Shown here: positions 22,336-31,200 of the stretch, in pieces
Numbering within the stretch: position 1 is the first letter of the stretch
Layout of the letters: each line of letters begins with the position of its first letter
From: Pseudonocardia nigra
GTDB lineage: Bacteria; Actinomycetota; Actinomycetes; Mycobacteriales; Pseudonocardiaceae
NCBI RefSeq assembly: GCF_019396355.1
Contig: NZ_JAHKRK010000063.1
Span: 1-33,296, forward strand
Reading direction: 5' to 3'
Length of the DNA stretch: 33,296 nt
Translations under genes and position numbers: made by a program
The notes under the pieces: model-generated
What the model was told of the DNA's origin: nothing
Seen by the model: only the letters and a program-made list of their open reading frames with translations
The model's database searches: none

Positions 22336-23493
22336 CTAGATCGCCTGCGCACCGCCGCGTTCGAGCTCACGGGCCAGCACATCCGAGAAAGTGAACGTTC
22401 CGGTCGGCTGATCGTCCTGACCGAGCAGGTAGAGCCGCTTCACGGCGACGAGAATGCCCTCGGCGACCACATCGCGGAACGCGGGATCGAGGAGACGCAT
22501 CCGATCGCCGACATGGGTGAGGTAGCCGATCTCGACACGTACGGTGGGCATCCGGGTGAGGCGGAGCAGCTCCCAGGTGCGTGCCTGCGTGTGGCAGTCG
22601 AACATCGGGGTGCGCGTGAGCAGCTCCCGCTGGATGAAACCGGCGAGGGCCTCCCCCACCGTGGACGTGGCGCCCGAGCCGTTGCCGAAGTGGAACGTGG
22701 CGAGCCCCTGCGCGTGCATGCTCGAGTTGGCGTCGGTGTGCAGCGAGAGCACGAGGTCGGCGCCGGCGCTGTTGGCGAACGCGGCCCGCTCGGTGTCGGG
22801 GGGGCAGGTGTCCTCCTGCCGCGAGAGCATCGCGTCCATGCCGGTGGCCGCCATGCGGCCGACGAGGCGGCGCGCGAGGTCCCACATCAGGTCGGCCTCG
22901 CACACGCCCTTGACGCTGACGCCGCGGTCGGCGCCACCGTGGCCGGGATCGACCACGATCCGCTTGCCGCGCAGCCGCGGGCCGGCCTGGCGCAGCAGCT
23001 CCTGCTCGCGCAGGAGGTGCGGGCGGCCGCCGGTGACCTTGCGTCCGAGCTGACGGAGCGCGCGCAGGGTGGCCGGGCCGCACAGACCGTCGGGCACGAG
23101 GCCGTACTCGCGCTGGAACTTCCGCAGCGCCGCCTCGGTCTGCTCGTCGAACACGCCACCGGGGCGGCCCGGGTCATAGCCCAGCTCCAGCAGCCGCTCC
23201 TGCAGCGCCACGACGTCGTCGCCGCTCATCGGCGCCGAGATCATGAGGGCGAGCATCCGGTCGCCAAGGCTCCAGCCCGCCTCGCGCAGCGCGCGGTACG
23301 TGGCGGGCCCGACGATCCCGTCGGTGATCAGGCCGCGCTGTTGCTGGAACGCACGCACGGCGTGCTCGACCTCGGCGTCGAACCGGTCCTCGCCGGCCCC
23401 GGCCGCGGTGTCGGCGAGCAGGCCGAACCGTCGCAGCGTGGACCGGATCTCGACGACGGCCGGACCGCTGTCACCTCGGCGCAGCAGCTGCAT
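22336..23493 (-). CDS. cwlM: CwlM-type N-acetylmuramoyl-L-alanine amidase-like protein
   Basis: In mycobacteria CwlM is a cytoplasmic regulator that, once phosphorylated, activates MurA and also interacts with the MurJ complex. The start is ATG 23493 (MQLLRRGDSGPAVVEIRSTL) with GAGGGG upstream; the frame is open 64 codons further but that stretch crosses the trxA terminator. The 385 residues hold two peptidoglycan-binding domains (about 7-70 and 92-150) and an Amidase_3 domain (about 175-355). Zinc and catalytic residues of amidases are all present: H185 in DPGHGG, E199, H252 in LHTDAN, and E321 in VRVEIGYLTH. No signal peptide is seen, in agreement with a cytoplasmic role. The tail DQPTGTFTFS (361-370) has Thr residues that may be the phosphorylation site. 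Confidence 0.92.
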   Translation of the reverse strand: MQLLRRGDSGPAVVEIRSTLRRFGLLADTAAGAGEDRFDAEVEHAVRAFQQQRGLITDGIVGPATYRALREAGWSLGDRMLALMISAPMSGDDVVALQERLLELGYDPGRPGGVFDEQTEAALRKFQREYGLVPDGLCGPATLRALRQLGRKVTGGRPHLLREQELLRQAGPRLRGKRIVVDPGHGGADRGVSVKGVCEADLMWDLARRLVGRMAATGMDAMLSRQEDTCPPDTERAAFANSAGADLVLSLHTDANSSMHAQGLATFHFGNGSGATSTVGEALAGFIQRELLTRTPMFDCHTQARTWELLRLTRMPTVRVEIGYLTHVGDRMRLLDPAFRDVVAEGILVAVKRLYLLGQDDQPTGTFTFSDVLARELERGGAQAI

Positions 23494-23552
23494 GCACCCC
23501 TCGCTCGCTGTTCGTCGCACGGTGACGACGGGCGCTGGTGTTGGCGTACGCG

Positions 23553-23568
23553 CACCGCCGCGGCGGTG
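23553..23568. promoter_or_regulatory. Palindrome in the cwlM leader
   Basis: CACCGCCGCGGCGGTG is a perfect 16-bp palindrome 60 bp upstream of the cwlM start. It could be a protein-binding site or form a hairpin in the leader. Nothing else in the 23494-23654 gap stands out. Confidence 0.35.
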
Positions 23569-23654
23569 TCCCCGCCCCGTGCCATTGTGCCTTGCCCGAT
23601 TGTGCGCGCCCGGCATCGGGCCGTGTCCGAATGTGTTCGTGTCGTGATACAGCA

Positions 23655-23685
23655 GTGCCCCGCCCCGTGACCCGGGGCGGGGCAC
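23655..23685 (-). terminator. Strong hairpin terminator after trxA
   Basis: GTGCCCCGCCCC (23655-23666) pairs without mismatch with GGGGCGGGGCAC (23674-23685) around a 7-base loop. It lies 16 bp after the trxA stop on the minus strand. It separates the trx genes from cwlM and argues that cwlM starts at 23493 under its own promoter. Confidence 0.75.
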
Positions 23686-23701
23686 CAGCGGATGATCTGC
23701 G

Positions 23702-24028
<327 letters not shown>

Positions 24029-24064
24029 GGTGATCTCCGTTCCTCGAACTCCTGGTAGGGGGTG

Positions 24065-25063
24065 TCAGCCGGTGACTGCGGCGACCTGCTCGGATGCGTG
24101 GCCGTAGCCCCCGCCGGCGAGCTCGCTGGGCACGGGGCCCTCCGCGAGCCACCGCTCGGCGTCGATGGCGGCGGAACATCCGGACCCGGCCGCCGTGATG
24201 GCCTGCCGGTAGGTGTGGTCGACGAGGTCGCCCGCGGCGAACACGCCCGGGATGGCGGTGCGCGTGCTCGGGGCCTCGACCTGCAGGTACCCGTTCTCGT
24301 CGGTGGTCAGCACGTCCTTGACGAGCTCGCTGCGCGGGTCGTGCCCGATCGCCACGAACATCCCGGTGACGTCGAGGGTGGACTCCTCACCCGTCGCGGT
24401 GTCGCGCAGCCTCAGCCCGGACACGCTGCCCTCGCCGAGCACCTCGACGACCTCGGCGTTGGTGCGCCAGTGCATCTTCGGGTCGTTCTTCGCGCGCTCC
24501 AACATGATCCGGGACGCCCGGAACTCGTCGCGCCGGTGCACGATGGTGACCGATCGGGCGAACCGCGTGAGGAAGGTGGCCTCCTCCATAGCCGAGTCAC
24601 CGCCGCCGATCACGGCGATGTCCTGGTCGCGGAAGAAGAACCCGTCGCAGGTGGCACACGCGCTGACGCCGCGGCCGAGCAGCGTCTGCTCGCCGGGCAC
24701 GTGCAGGTAGCGCGCTGCGGCGCCCATGGCGAGGATCACCGCGCGGGACCGGTAGGTGACGCCGTTGGCCACCACCGTCTTCACGTCACCCTCGAGCGAG
24801 ACCTGCTCCACGTCCTCGGCGCGCAGCTCCGCGCCGAACCGCTGAGCCTGCCCGCGCATCTGCTCCATGAGCTCGGGGCCCATGATGCCGTCGGTGAACC
24901 CGGGGTAGTTCTCGACCTCGGTGGTGGTCATCAGGGCGCCGCCGAACTGGGTGCCCTCGAAGACCAGCGGCCGCAGCTGGGCGCGGGCCGCGTAGACGGC
25001 CGCGGTGTAGCCCGCAGGCCCCGACCCGATAATGATCAGTTCGCGCACCTCGTCGGTGGTCAC
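24065..25063 (-). CDS. trxB: Thioredoxin-disulfide reductase
   Basis: TrxB is an FAD enzyme that passes electrons from NADPH to thioredoxin. The start is taken as GTG 25063 ([20 protein letters not shown]), with AAGGA 9 nt upstream, giving 332 residues; ATG 25108 would add 15 unconserved residues. The FAD loop [16 protein letters not shown] lies near the N-terminus. The redox pair is in [11 protein letters not shown] (C136, C139), the NADPH loop is [11 protein letters not shown], followed by [11 protein letters not shown] for the NADPH phosphate, and the second FAD motif is [22 protein letters not shown]. It stands about 100 bp after the anti-sigma gene and 36 bp before trxA. Confidence 0.96.
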   Translation of the reverse strand: MTTDEVRELIIIGSGPAGYTAAVYAARAQLRPLVFEGTQFGGALMTTTEVENYPGFTDGIMGPELMEQMRGQAQRFGAELRAEDVEQVSLEGDVKTVVANGVTYRSRAVILAMGAAARYLHVPGEQTLLGRGVSACATCDGFFFRDQDIAVIGGGDSAMEEATFLTRFARSVTIVHRRDEFRASRIMLERAKNDPKMHWRTNAEVVEVLGEGSVSGLRLRDTATGEESTLDVTGMFVAIGHDPRSELVKDVLTTDENGYLQVEAPSTRTAIPGVFAAGDLVDHTYRQAITAAGSGCSAAIDAERWLAEGPVPSELAGGGYGHASEQVAAVTG

Positions 25064-25162
25064 TGGTGCCCATCCTTCCTCGTCCGCGTACGCGCTCTGC
25101 AACACCATCCCAGCACCGCGAATTCCACGCGGAGGCCGGGCCCGATCCGGAAGTGATCCGGC

Positions 25163-25855
25163 TCACCAGCCGGCGCGCTGCGAGGCGAGCAGGTGTCCCC
25201 CTTCGGGGCCGCAGGCCGGGTCGACGACCACCACGTCGAACACCCCGAGCTCACCCGTCGCGAGGACGAGCAGCACGCCTGCCCGCCCGTCGAGCTCCAC
25301 CGGGAGCCCGCCGAGGAGCAGCGCGTCCGGTGCGACGCCGGGCGGGTCGACCGCGGCCAGGCAACCCGCGCGATGGGCCGGGTCGGCGAGTGCGCCGATG
25401 TCCCGGGTGTTCAGCGCCGTGCGTGCCAGCGCCGCGAGGTCGATCGGTCCCGGATCCGCGGGACGCCAGATCCCGGCCGCGGCGATGAGCGCGGCGAACA
25501 GGATGCCCGCCACCAGCGCGGGCCGGCGTCGCCTGGCCGCGGGGCGCAGGGCACCCGATCGTCCGGGTGGGCGCGAGCGGGTGCGCGAACGCTTCGTCGG
25601 ACGGACCTCGCCCGCGGCCGCGGTGGGCGTGGCCTCGGCCTCCAGCGCCGCCGCCCATCGGCGCGAGATCTCTGCCGGCACGGCGGGCGCGGGGTGCGCC
25701 GCGAGCTCGGCCCGGGTGGCCGCGAGCGCGTCCAGCACCGACGCCGACCGCGGGTCGGCCAGCGCCGCCGCGCGCACCCGTTCCGCCGTCGACGCGTCGA
25801 GGACGCCGGCGTCGAGGTCGGCGAGCACGTCGAGGTCGGGTGGGCGGTCGGTCAT
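25163..25855 (-). CDS. Membrane anti-sigma factor for the adjacent ECF sigma factor (RsmA-like)
   Basis: The 230-residue protein is encoded directly after the ECF sigma factor, with the stop and start codons overlapping (ATGA), a strong sign of a paired regulator. The N-terminal part (1-75) is helical and acidic and would bind the sigma factor in the cytoplasm. It has no His-x3-Cys-x2-Cys zinc motif and no Cys in that part. A basic stretch (87-111) precedes one membrane segment PALVAGILFAALIAAAGIW (112-130). The outer part (131-230) has two Cys residues (GCLAA and PACGP). Position and design match mycobacterial Rv3912, the anti-SigM factor. Function is inferred from context and layout; sequence similarity was not tested. 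Confidence 0.8.
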   Translation of the reverse strand: MTDRPPDLDVLADLDAGVLDASTAERVRAAALADPRSASVLDALAATRAELAAHPAPAVPAEISRRWAAALEAEATPTAAAGEVRPTKRSRTRSRPPGRSGALRPAARRRRPALVAGILFAALIAAAGIWRPADPGPIDLAALARTALNTRDIGALADPAHRAGCLAAVDPPGVAPDALLLGGLPVELDGRAGVLLVLATGELGVFDVVVVDPACGPEGGHLLASQRAGW

Positions 25856-26397
25856 CTGTCCTCCTCCTCCCGCAGATGGCCCAGCAGCACCGCGAGGCGG
25901 GCCCGGCCGCGCGCGCAGCGGCTCTTCACCGTGCCCACGGGGATCTCCAGGACCTCGGCCGCCTCCGCCACGGGCCAACCTTCCACGTCCACCAGCACCA
26001 CCGCCACCCGCTGCTCCGGCGGCAGCAGCGCGAGCGCGTCGTCCACAGCCAGCCGCGTGGCGAGCTCGGCCGCCGGATCGGGGCGCCCGGCCGGGAGGTG
26101 GTGCTCCGCGAGCGGGACGAGCACGCGCCTGCGCTCCCGGCGCATCCGGTCGATGCAGGTGTTGACGACGATCCGGTGCAGCCACGTGACCGAAGCCTCA
26201 CCCCGGTACGACCCGGCGCGGCGGTACGCCGCCACCAGCGCTTCCTGCACGGCATCGGCGGCGTCCTCGGGGTGGCGGAGCGTGCGCAGCGCCAGGCCCC
26301 ACATGCGGTCGGTGTGTCGCCCGGCCAGCTCGCCGAACGCCTCCCGGTCACCGTCGCGATGGGCCGCGAGCAGCTCCGCGTCGGTCCGGCCGCCCAC
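25852..26397 (-). CDS. sigM: ECF RNA polymerase sigma factor, SigM-like
   Basis: ECF sigma factors direct RNA polymerase to stress promoters. The 181-residue product has region 2 (about 8-80) with AFGELAGRHTDRMWGLALRTL, PEDAADAVQEALVAAYRRAGSYRG and VTWLHRIVVNTCIDRMRRERRR. Region 4 (about 115-175) has ALALLPPEQRVAVVLVDVEGWPVAEAAEVL and PVGTVKSRCARGRARLAVLL, the DNA-reading helix. The gene order sigma, anti-sigma, trxB, trxA, cwlM, with murJ upstream, is that of mycobacterial sigM (Rv3911). The start is GTG 26397; no clear ribosome-binding site is visible, so a leaderless or different start is possible. I found no convincing SigM-type promoter in front of it. Confidence 0.92.
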   Translation of the reverse strand: MGGRTDAELLAAHRDGDREAFGELAGRHTDRMWGLALRTLRHPEDAADAVQEALVAAYRRAGSYRGEASVTWLHRIVVNTCIDRMRRERRRVLVPLAEHHLPAGRPDPAAELATRLAVDDALALLPPEQRVAVVLVDVEGWPVAEAAEVLEIPVGTVKSRCARGRARLAVLLGHLREEEDR

Positions 26398-26463
26398 GAT
26401 CGGAGAGTAGGCGGGGGACCCACCCGCGCGGGGGCGTTCGGGAAAACCTGCGGCAGGCCGCCG

Positions 26464-28167
26464 CTACGCGCCCGCCCTCCGGAACTCGATCTCGCTGATC
26501 TCGCTGGCGTACCCCTCGCCGACATCGGCGAGCGTGGTGATCCACAAGAGCACGTGGTTGACCGGCTGGCTCTCGGCCAGCGAGACCGGCGTGCGCCCGC
26601 GCTCGAGGGTGACCTCCGTGATCGGGGTGGTCTCGGCGAGCGGGGCGTCGGCCGATGGGGCGGACCGCACCTCGACCACGGTGCCCGCGCTCGGCGACTC
26701 GATGGCGAGCCCGGCCAGCTGAACCGCCGACTCGAACGACACCATGATCCCGATGCCGGGCTTGAGCGCGGGAAACTGCTGCTGGTAGGTGGACGTGGCC
26801 CACGCGGTTCCGCCGTCGCCGTCGAGCACCCGGGCCACCTGGTCGGCGTTGTCGCGGTCGCCCACGTTGTCGTAGACGTCCACGCCGGCGACCTCGACCA
26901 CGGCTCCGGCGGCCGCAGGTGGAGTGACCGGCCCGGCCTGCGACGGTTCGACGGGAGCGCCCTGCACGACGATCGGCGGCTCGCCGCCGTCGGTGAAGAC
27001 CGAGGTCAGCTGCACCCCGAAGTACCCGAGCACCATCAGCACGGCGGCGCCGAGCGCAGCCACCCCGATCATGAGCTTGCGCCTGCGCTCCGGGTCCGGC
27101 GGCGTGGTGGCGCGGCCTCGGTCCTGCCACACGTCCCCCGGCGCCGACGGGACGCCGTCGTGTGCCGGCGGGAACAGCGCGAGCCGATCGTGCTCGGCGA
27201 CGACCTCGGTGAGCAGCCGGTGGACCGCGGCCGCGGTGTGCACGTGGCCGGGAACGCCGTCGGGCCCGAGCGCTCCCCTCGTGAGGGCGTCGAGCTCCAC
27301 CGGCACGCCGGGACGCTGCTCCGACGGCGGGATGAGCGTGCCGGCGAACGTGCGGTCGGCGGCGGCCAGCCCGGCGCGGGCCGCGTCGGCGTCCGACAGC
27401 GGCCACCGTGACGTGAGGAGCGTGTAGAGGACGGCCCCGAGGCCGCGGACGTCGTCGGCGGGTGTGACGTCGGGCCTGGGCAGCGCGAAGCACAGCTGCG
27501 CCTGCCCGTCGGGGGTGATCCGGACGCGCTGCGGGTGGTCGCAGCCCAGCACCAGGCCGTGCCGGTGGGCGGCCTCGGCGGCGGCGGCGAGCGGGGCCAC
27601 CGCGCGCGCCGCGGCCAGCGGCTTGATCAGTCCGTCGGCGACGACCTCGGCGAGGCTGCGCCCGGGCACCCACTCGGTGACCGCGGCGCCCAGCACGTCG
27701 GCGGGCAGACCGGCCGCCCCGAGGGACAGCACGTCGAGCAGCCGGGCGCACCCGCCGTGCTCGAAGCTGCCCGAACGCATGGCGCGGACCACCATCTCGC
27801 CGGCCCGCGCGGCCACGACGGGGTCGTCGTTGCCGGTGGGCCTGCGCAGTACGGTGATGGCGACGTCCCGCTGCAGGATCGAGTCCTCGGCCCGCCAGAA
27901 CTCCGCGGCGGCGGCGGGATCGGAGCCGACGCGCGTGCGCAGCCGGTAGCGCCCGGCGAGCTGGGTGCCGGCGGTGGTGCCGGAGGAGGTGGCGGGAGCG
28001 ACCGCCGGTGCCGTGGCCGCGTCCGCGGCGGGAGGGGTGCGTACGGTGGGGGTGTCCTGAGGGGACATCTGCTCGGGTACAAGTGGACGAGACGCCGGGT
28101 CGGAGCCCTGGGATGACGCCCGTCGTGGCGCCGCCGCACCTGATGGTGGGCTCGCCAAATCACTCAC
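26464..28167 (-). CDS. Membrane pseudokinase (MviN kinase-like and extracellular part, separate gene)
   Basis: The 567-residue protein has a disordered Pro/Ala/Ser-rich N-terminus (1-70) and a Ser/Thr-kinase-like domain (about 71-325). A single membrane segment follows (about 365-388, MIGVAALGAAVLMVLGYFGV), then an extracellular part (389-567) that looks like a discoidin-type beta-sandwich. Catalytic residues are absent: the VAIK lysine is Thr (DVAITVL, 101-107), the HRD position reads GCDHPQRV, and there is no DFG. It is therefore a pseudokinase. In Mycobacterium the same modules are the C-terminal half of MviN (Rv3910), where the phosphorylated pseudokinase recruits FhaA. Here it stands alone, 56 bp after MurJ. 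The start is GTG 28167 with GGGAGG 8 nt upstream, very clear. Confidence 0.88.
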   Translation of the reverse strand: MSDLASPPSGAAAPRRASSQGSDPASRPLVPEQMSPQDTPTVRTPPAADAATAPAVAPATSSGTTAGTQLAGRYRLRTRVGSDPAAAAEFWRAEDSILQRDVAITVLRRPTGNDDPVVAARAGEMVVRAMRSGSFEHGGCARLLDVLSLGAAGLPADVLGAAVTEWVPGRSLAEVVADGLIKPLAAARAVAPLAAAAEAAHRHGLVLGCDHPQRVRITPDGQAQLCFALPRPDVTPADDVRGLGAVLYTLLTSRWPLSDADAARAGLAAADRTFAGTLIPPSEQRPGVPVELDALTRGALGPDGVPGHVHTAAAVHRLLTEVVAEHDRLALFPPAHDGVPSAPGDVWQDRGRATTPPDPERRRKLMIGVAALGAAVLMVLGYFGVQLTSVFTDGGEPPIVVQGAPVEPSQAGPVTPPAAAGAVVEVAGVDVYDNVGDRDNADQVARVLDGDGGTAWATSTYQQQFPALKPGIGIMVSFESAVQLAGLAIESPSAGTVVEVRSAPSADAPLAETTPITEVTLERGRTPVSLAESQPVNHVLLWITTLADVGEGYASEISEIEFRRAGA

Positions 28168-28223
28168 TGCTCCGACCTCCCCCGGGACGCCCGCAAACCG
28201 CTTCCCCCGGCGCTCAGCCTACG

Positions 28224-31200
28224 TCAGCGGCTGCCCCCACGCCGAGGTTTCGCCCGGTCGACGAGCCGTTCGAGTCTACTGATCACGGAGTCGAGTTCCC
28301 GTACCCGCAGCAGACGCATGGCGAGCACCGTGGCGGGTACGAACACCGCCGTCGCCACCGCGAGGACCGTCCAGGCGCGGGCGAGCGGCGAGAGTCCCGC
28401 GAGCAGCAGTGCGTCGAGCAGCGTGACCGCCCCGAGCGCCAGCAGGCCCGCGGCGACCGATCCGGCGAGGGTGCGTCCCGTCGTGCCCAGCACCGCCGCC
28501 GTCGGGAGCGCGCCGAGTCTGCGGCGCAGCAGCACCTGGCCGAGCACGGCTCCGGCCACGAACGAGACACTGTTGGCCGCGACCAGCCCCAGCACGACGT
28601 CCTCCGGCGGCAGCAGCACGGGGCACAGCAGCAGCAGCGGGATCTTCGTCGCGACCGTGACCAGCTGGATGAGCGTGGGCGTGCGGCTGTCGGTGAGCGC
28701 GTAGAACACCCGCAGCTGCAGCATCGTGATCGCGTACGGCAGCAGCCCGAACGCCGATACGGCGAGCGCGGTGCCGAGCTGCTCCGCGCCGTCCAGGGTG
28801 GCCTCGCGGAGCCCGAACAGCGCGATGCCCACCGGCGTGCCGAAGATCGTGAGCAGCACCGAGATCGGCACCAGGAACACCGCGGCGAGCCTGCTGCCCA
28901 ACGCGAGGTCGGCCACGACGTCCTGGGTGCGGCCCTCGGCGGCGGCCCGGCTCATCCGCGGCATCAGCGCGGTGAGGATCGACACCCCGAGCACCCCGTA
29001 GGGCACCTGCAGCAGCAGCCACGCATTGCTGTAGATCGCGTAGGCCCCGCCGTCGGCCGCGGTGGCCACCTGCGAGGTCACGATGAGCCCGGCCTGTCCG
29101 ACCAGGACGTAGACCACCGTCCACAGCGCGAGCCCGCCGGCCTTCGTCAGCCGCGGGTCCCAGCCCCACACCGGCCGGTACCGGAACCCGATGCGCCGCA
29201 GCGCAGGCACCAGCACGACCGCCTGCACGACGATCCCGAGCGTGGTCCCGACGCCGAGCACGAGCAGCCGGACGTCCTGCGGGACCACCAGGTAGACGCC
29301 GACCACGCCGATCACCACGACGTTGTTCAGCACGGGCGCCCAGGCGAAAGCACCGAAGGCGCCGCGGCTGTTGAGGATCGCACCGAGCAGCGCCCCGAAC
29401 CCGTAGAACAGGATCTGCGGGAGCAGCATGTAGGCGAGCGTGGTCGCCAGCTGCGGGTCGGCGGTGCTCGTGGTCTCCCCGCCGATGTAGACCCGCACGA
29501 GCAGCGGCGCCGCCGCCATGGCCACAGCGGTGGCCAGCAGGAGCGCCACGCCGGTGAGCGTGAGCAGCCTGCGGGTGTAGGCCTCCCCGCCATCGCCGTC
29601 CTCGCTCTGGGCCCGCACGAGCAGCGGGATCAGCACGCTGCTCAGCACGCCGCCGAGCAGCAGCTCGTAGACGATGTTCGGCAGGGTGTTCGCGATCGTG
29701 TACGAGTCGTTGAGGATCGTCGCGCCGAGCACGGCGAACAGCGCGATCTGCCGCAGGAAGCCGGTGATCCGGCTCACCAGGCTGGCCACCGCCATGAGGC
29801 TGGTCGACCGCCCGATCGACGGCTGCTCCTTCGCGCCGCCCACGGCCGGGAGCTGCTCGGTCACCGCCTCGTCGGGGACCGGGTTCGTCAGCGGCTGGGG
29901 ACGCGCGGCGGCGGCGGGCCGGGCGGCCTGCGATGGCGGTGCGGGGTGACCGTGGGGAGGCGGTCCGTGGCCGCGTCCGGGAACGGGTCGCCCGCCTGGT
30001 GGGAGGCCTCCCGGTCCGGGCCGGGGTCCTCCACCCCGGTCGCCGGCTCCTCCTGGCCCGCCCGATCCGCCGGGGGGCCCTTGGCTCAGCTCCCGCCGCT
30101 GGTCCGGCCGGTTCTCCGCGTGCCTGCCCGGCTCGCCGCGGATCCGGCGCAGCACCCGACGGACCGCCAGCACCACGAGCAGGACGCCCGCGCTCCCCGT
30201 CAGCCACACCGTGATGGTGCCGTAGGCGGTGGAGCGCACCTGCAGCCGGCTCGGCGGGCCGAGCAGCTCCCCCGCCGGAGCGCGCACCGCCGCCTGCACG
30301 GTGAACCGGCCGGACCGCAGCACCTCGGCGCTGACCTGCACCTGGCGCCGCCCCAGCGGCGGCACCTCCTGGACCGGGATCGGAGCCACCCGCAGCCCTG
30401 GTGACGGCGCGATCTCGACCTGGACCTGGACGGTGAACGGGAGCCCGTTCGCCACCGTGATCAACAACGGCGCGTCGGACGTCCCCAGCGAGTACGGGCC
30501 GGGCGGCTCCAGAACCCGGACCATGTTGCGCAGCTCGTCGATCCGCAGGTCGGCTGCCGTCGCCGCGCCGATCGCCGCCTCCGGTCGGCCCCGCCACGCC
30601 GCCGAGGTGGGCCACACGAGCCCGCGCTGCAACGGGGCGAAGACCTCGTCGGGGCTCACTCCGACGGCCGAGTCCTCCACGGCGGCCGACCGCAGGTCCG
30701 CGACGTCGTCGGCGGTGGCGCGCACGATCTCGACGACCGACGCGGGGACCTCGCGGCCACTCGCCGGGATCGGGTACGCAACGGGCTGCGCGCCCTCGTC
30801 CGCAGGCGGTCCGGTGGTCAGCACGGCCCCGAGCCGGGCCGGGGTGAGCCGGCCTGAGTCGATCAGCTCGTCGACGGCGACGAGCAGCGAGCGCGCCGCC
30901 GCGGTGCCCGCGGCCCAGTGGTGGGGCGGGGCGAGCACGCGCGGGCCCTCCGCCGACCCCGGCGACGCCTCGCCGGTGCGGAAGGCGAGCGCGCCGATGA
31001 CGTCCTGGGCGGCCAGCGGCCCGACGGTGCCCGCGAGCGTGGTGGCGGGTGCCGCGGCCCCGCGCTCGATGACGGGGGTGGTCCCCACGGCCGGACCGCC
31101 CGCCGCCCGGGCGAGCAGCGGATCGGTCAACACGGCGAACTGGGGCTGCCTGCTGCCGGCGATCGGCAGCACCCCCCTGCTCCGCGTCGAGCCCGCCTGC

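Noticed and set aside
23494..23685. 64-codon upstream extension of cwlM
   Set aside because: It would run through the strong trxA terminator hairpin and shows no conserved sequence before MQLLRRGDSG.
29888..30085. Possible short gene in the +1 frame of the DUF6049-MurJ linker
   Set aside because: Its high third-position GC follows automatically from the Pro/Gly/Arg/Ala-rich main frame, and there is no well-placed start.
28008..30404. A 798-codon open frame on the plus strand, rich in Arg, His and Gln
   Set aside because: Antisense shadow of the pseudokinase and MurJ genes; low-complexity composition typical of such shadows.
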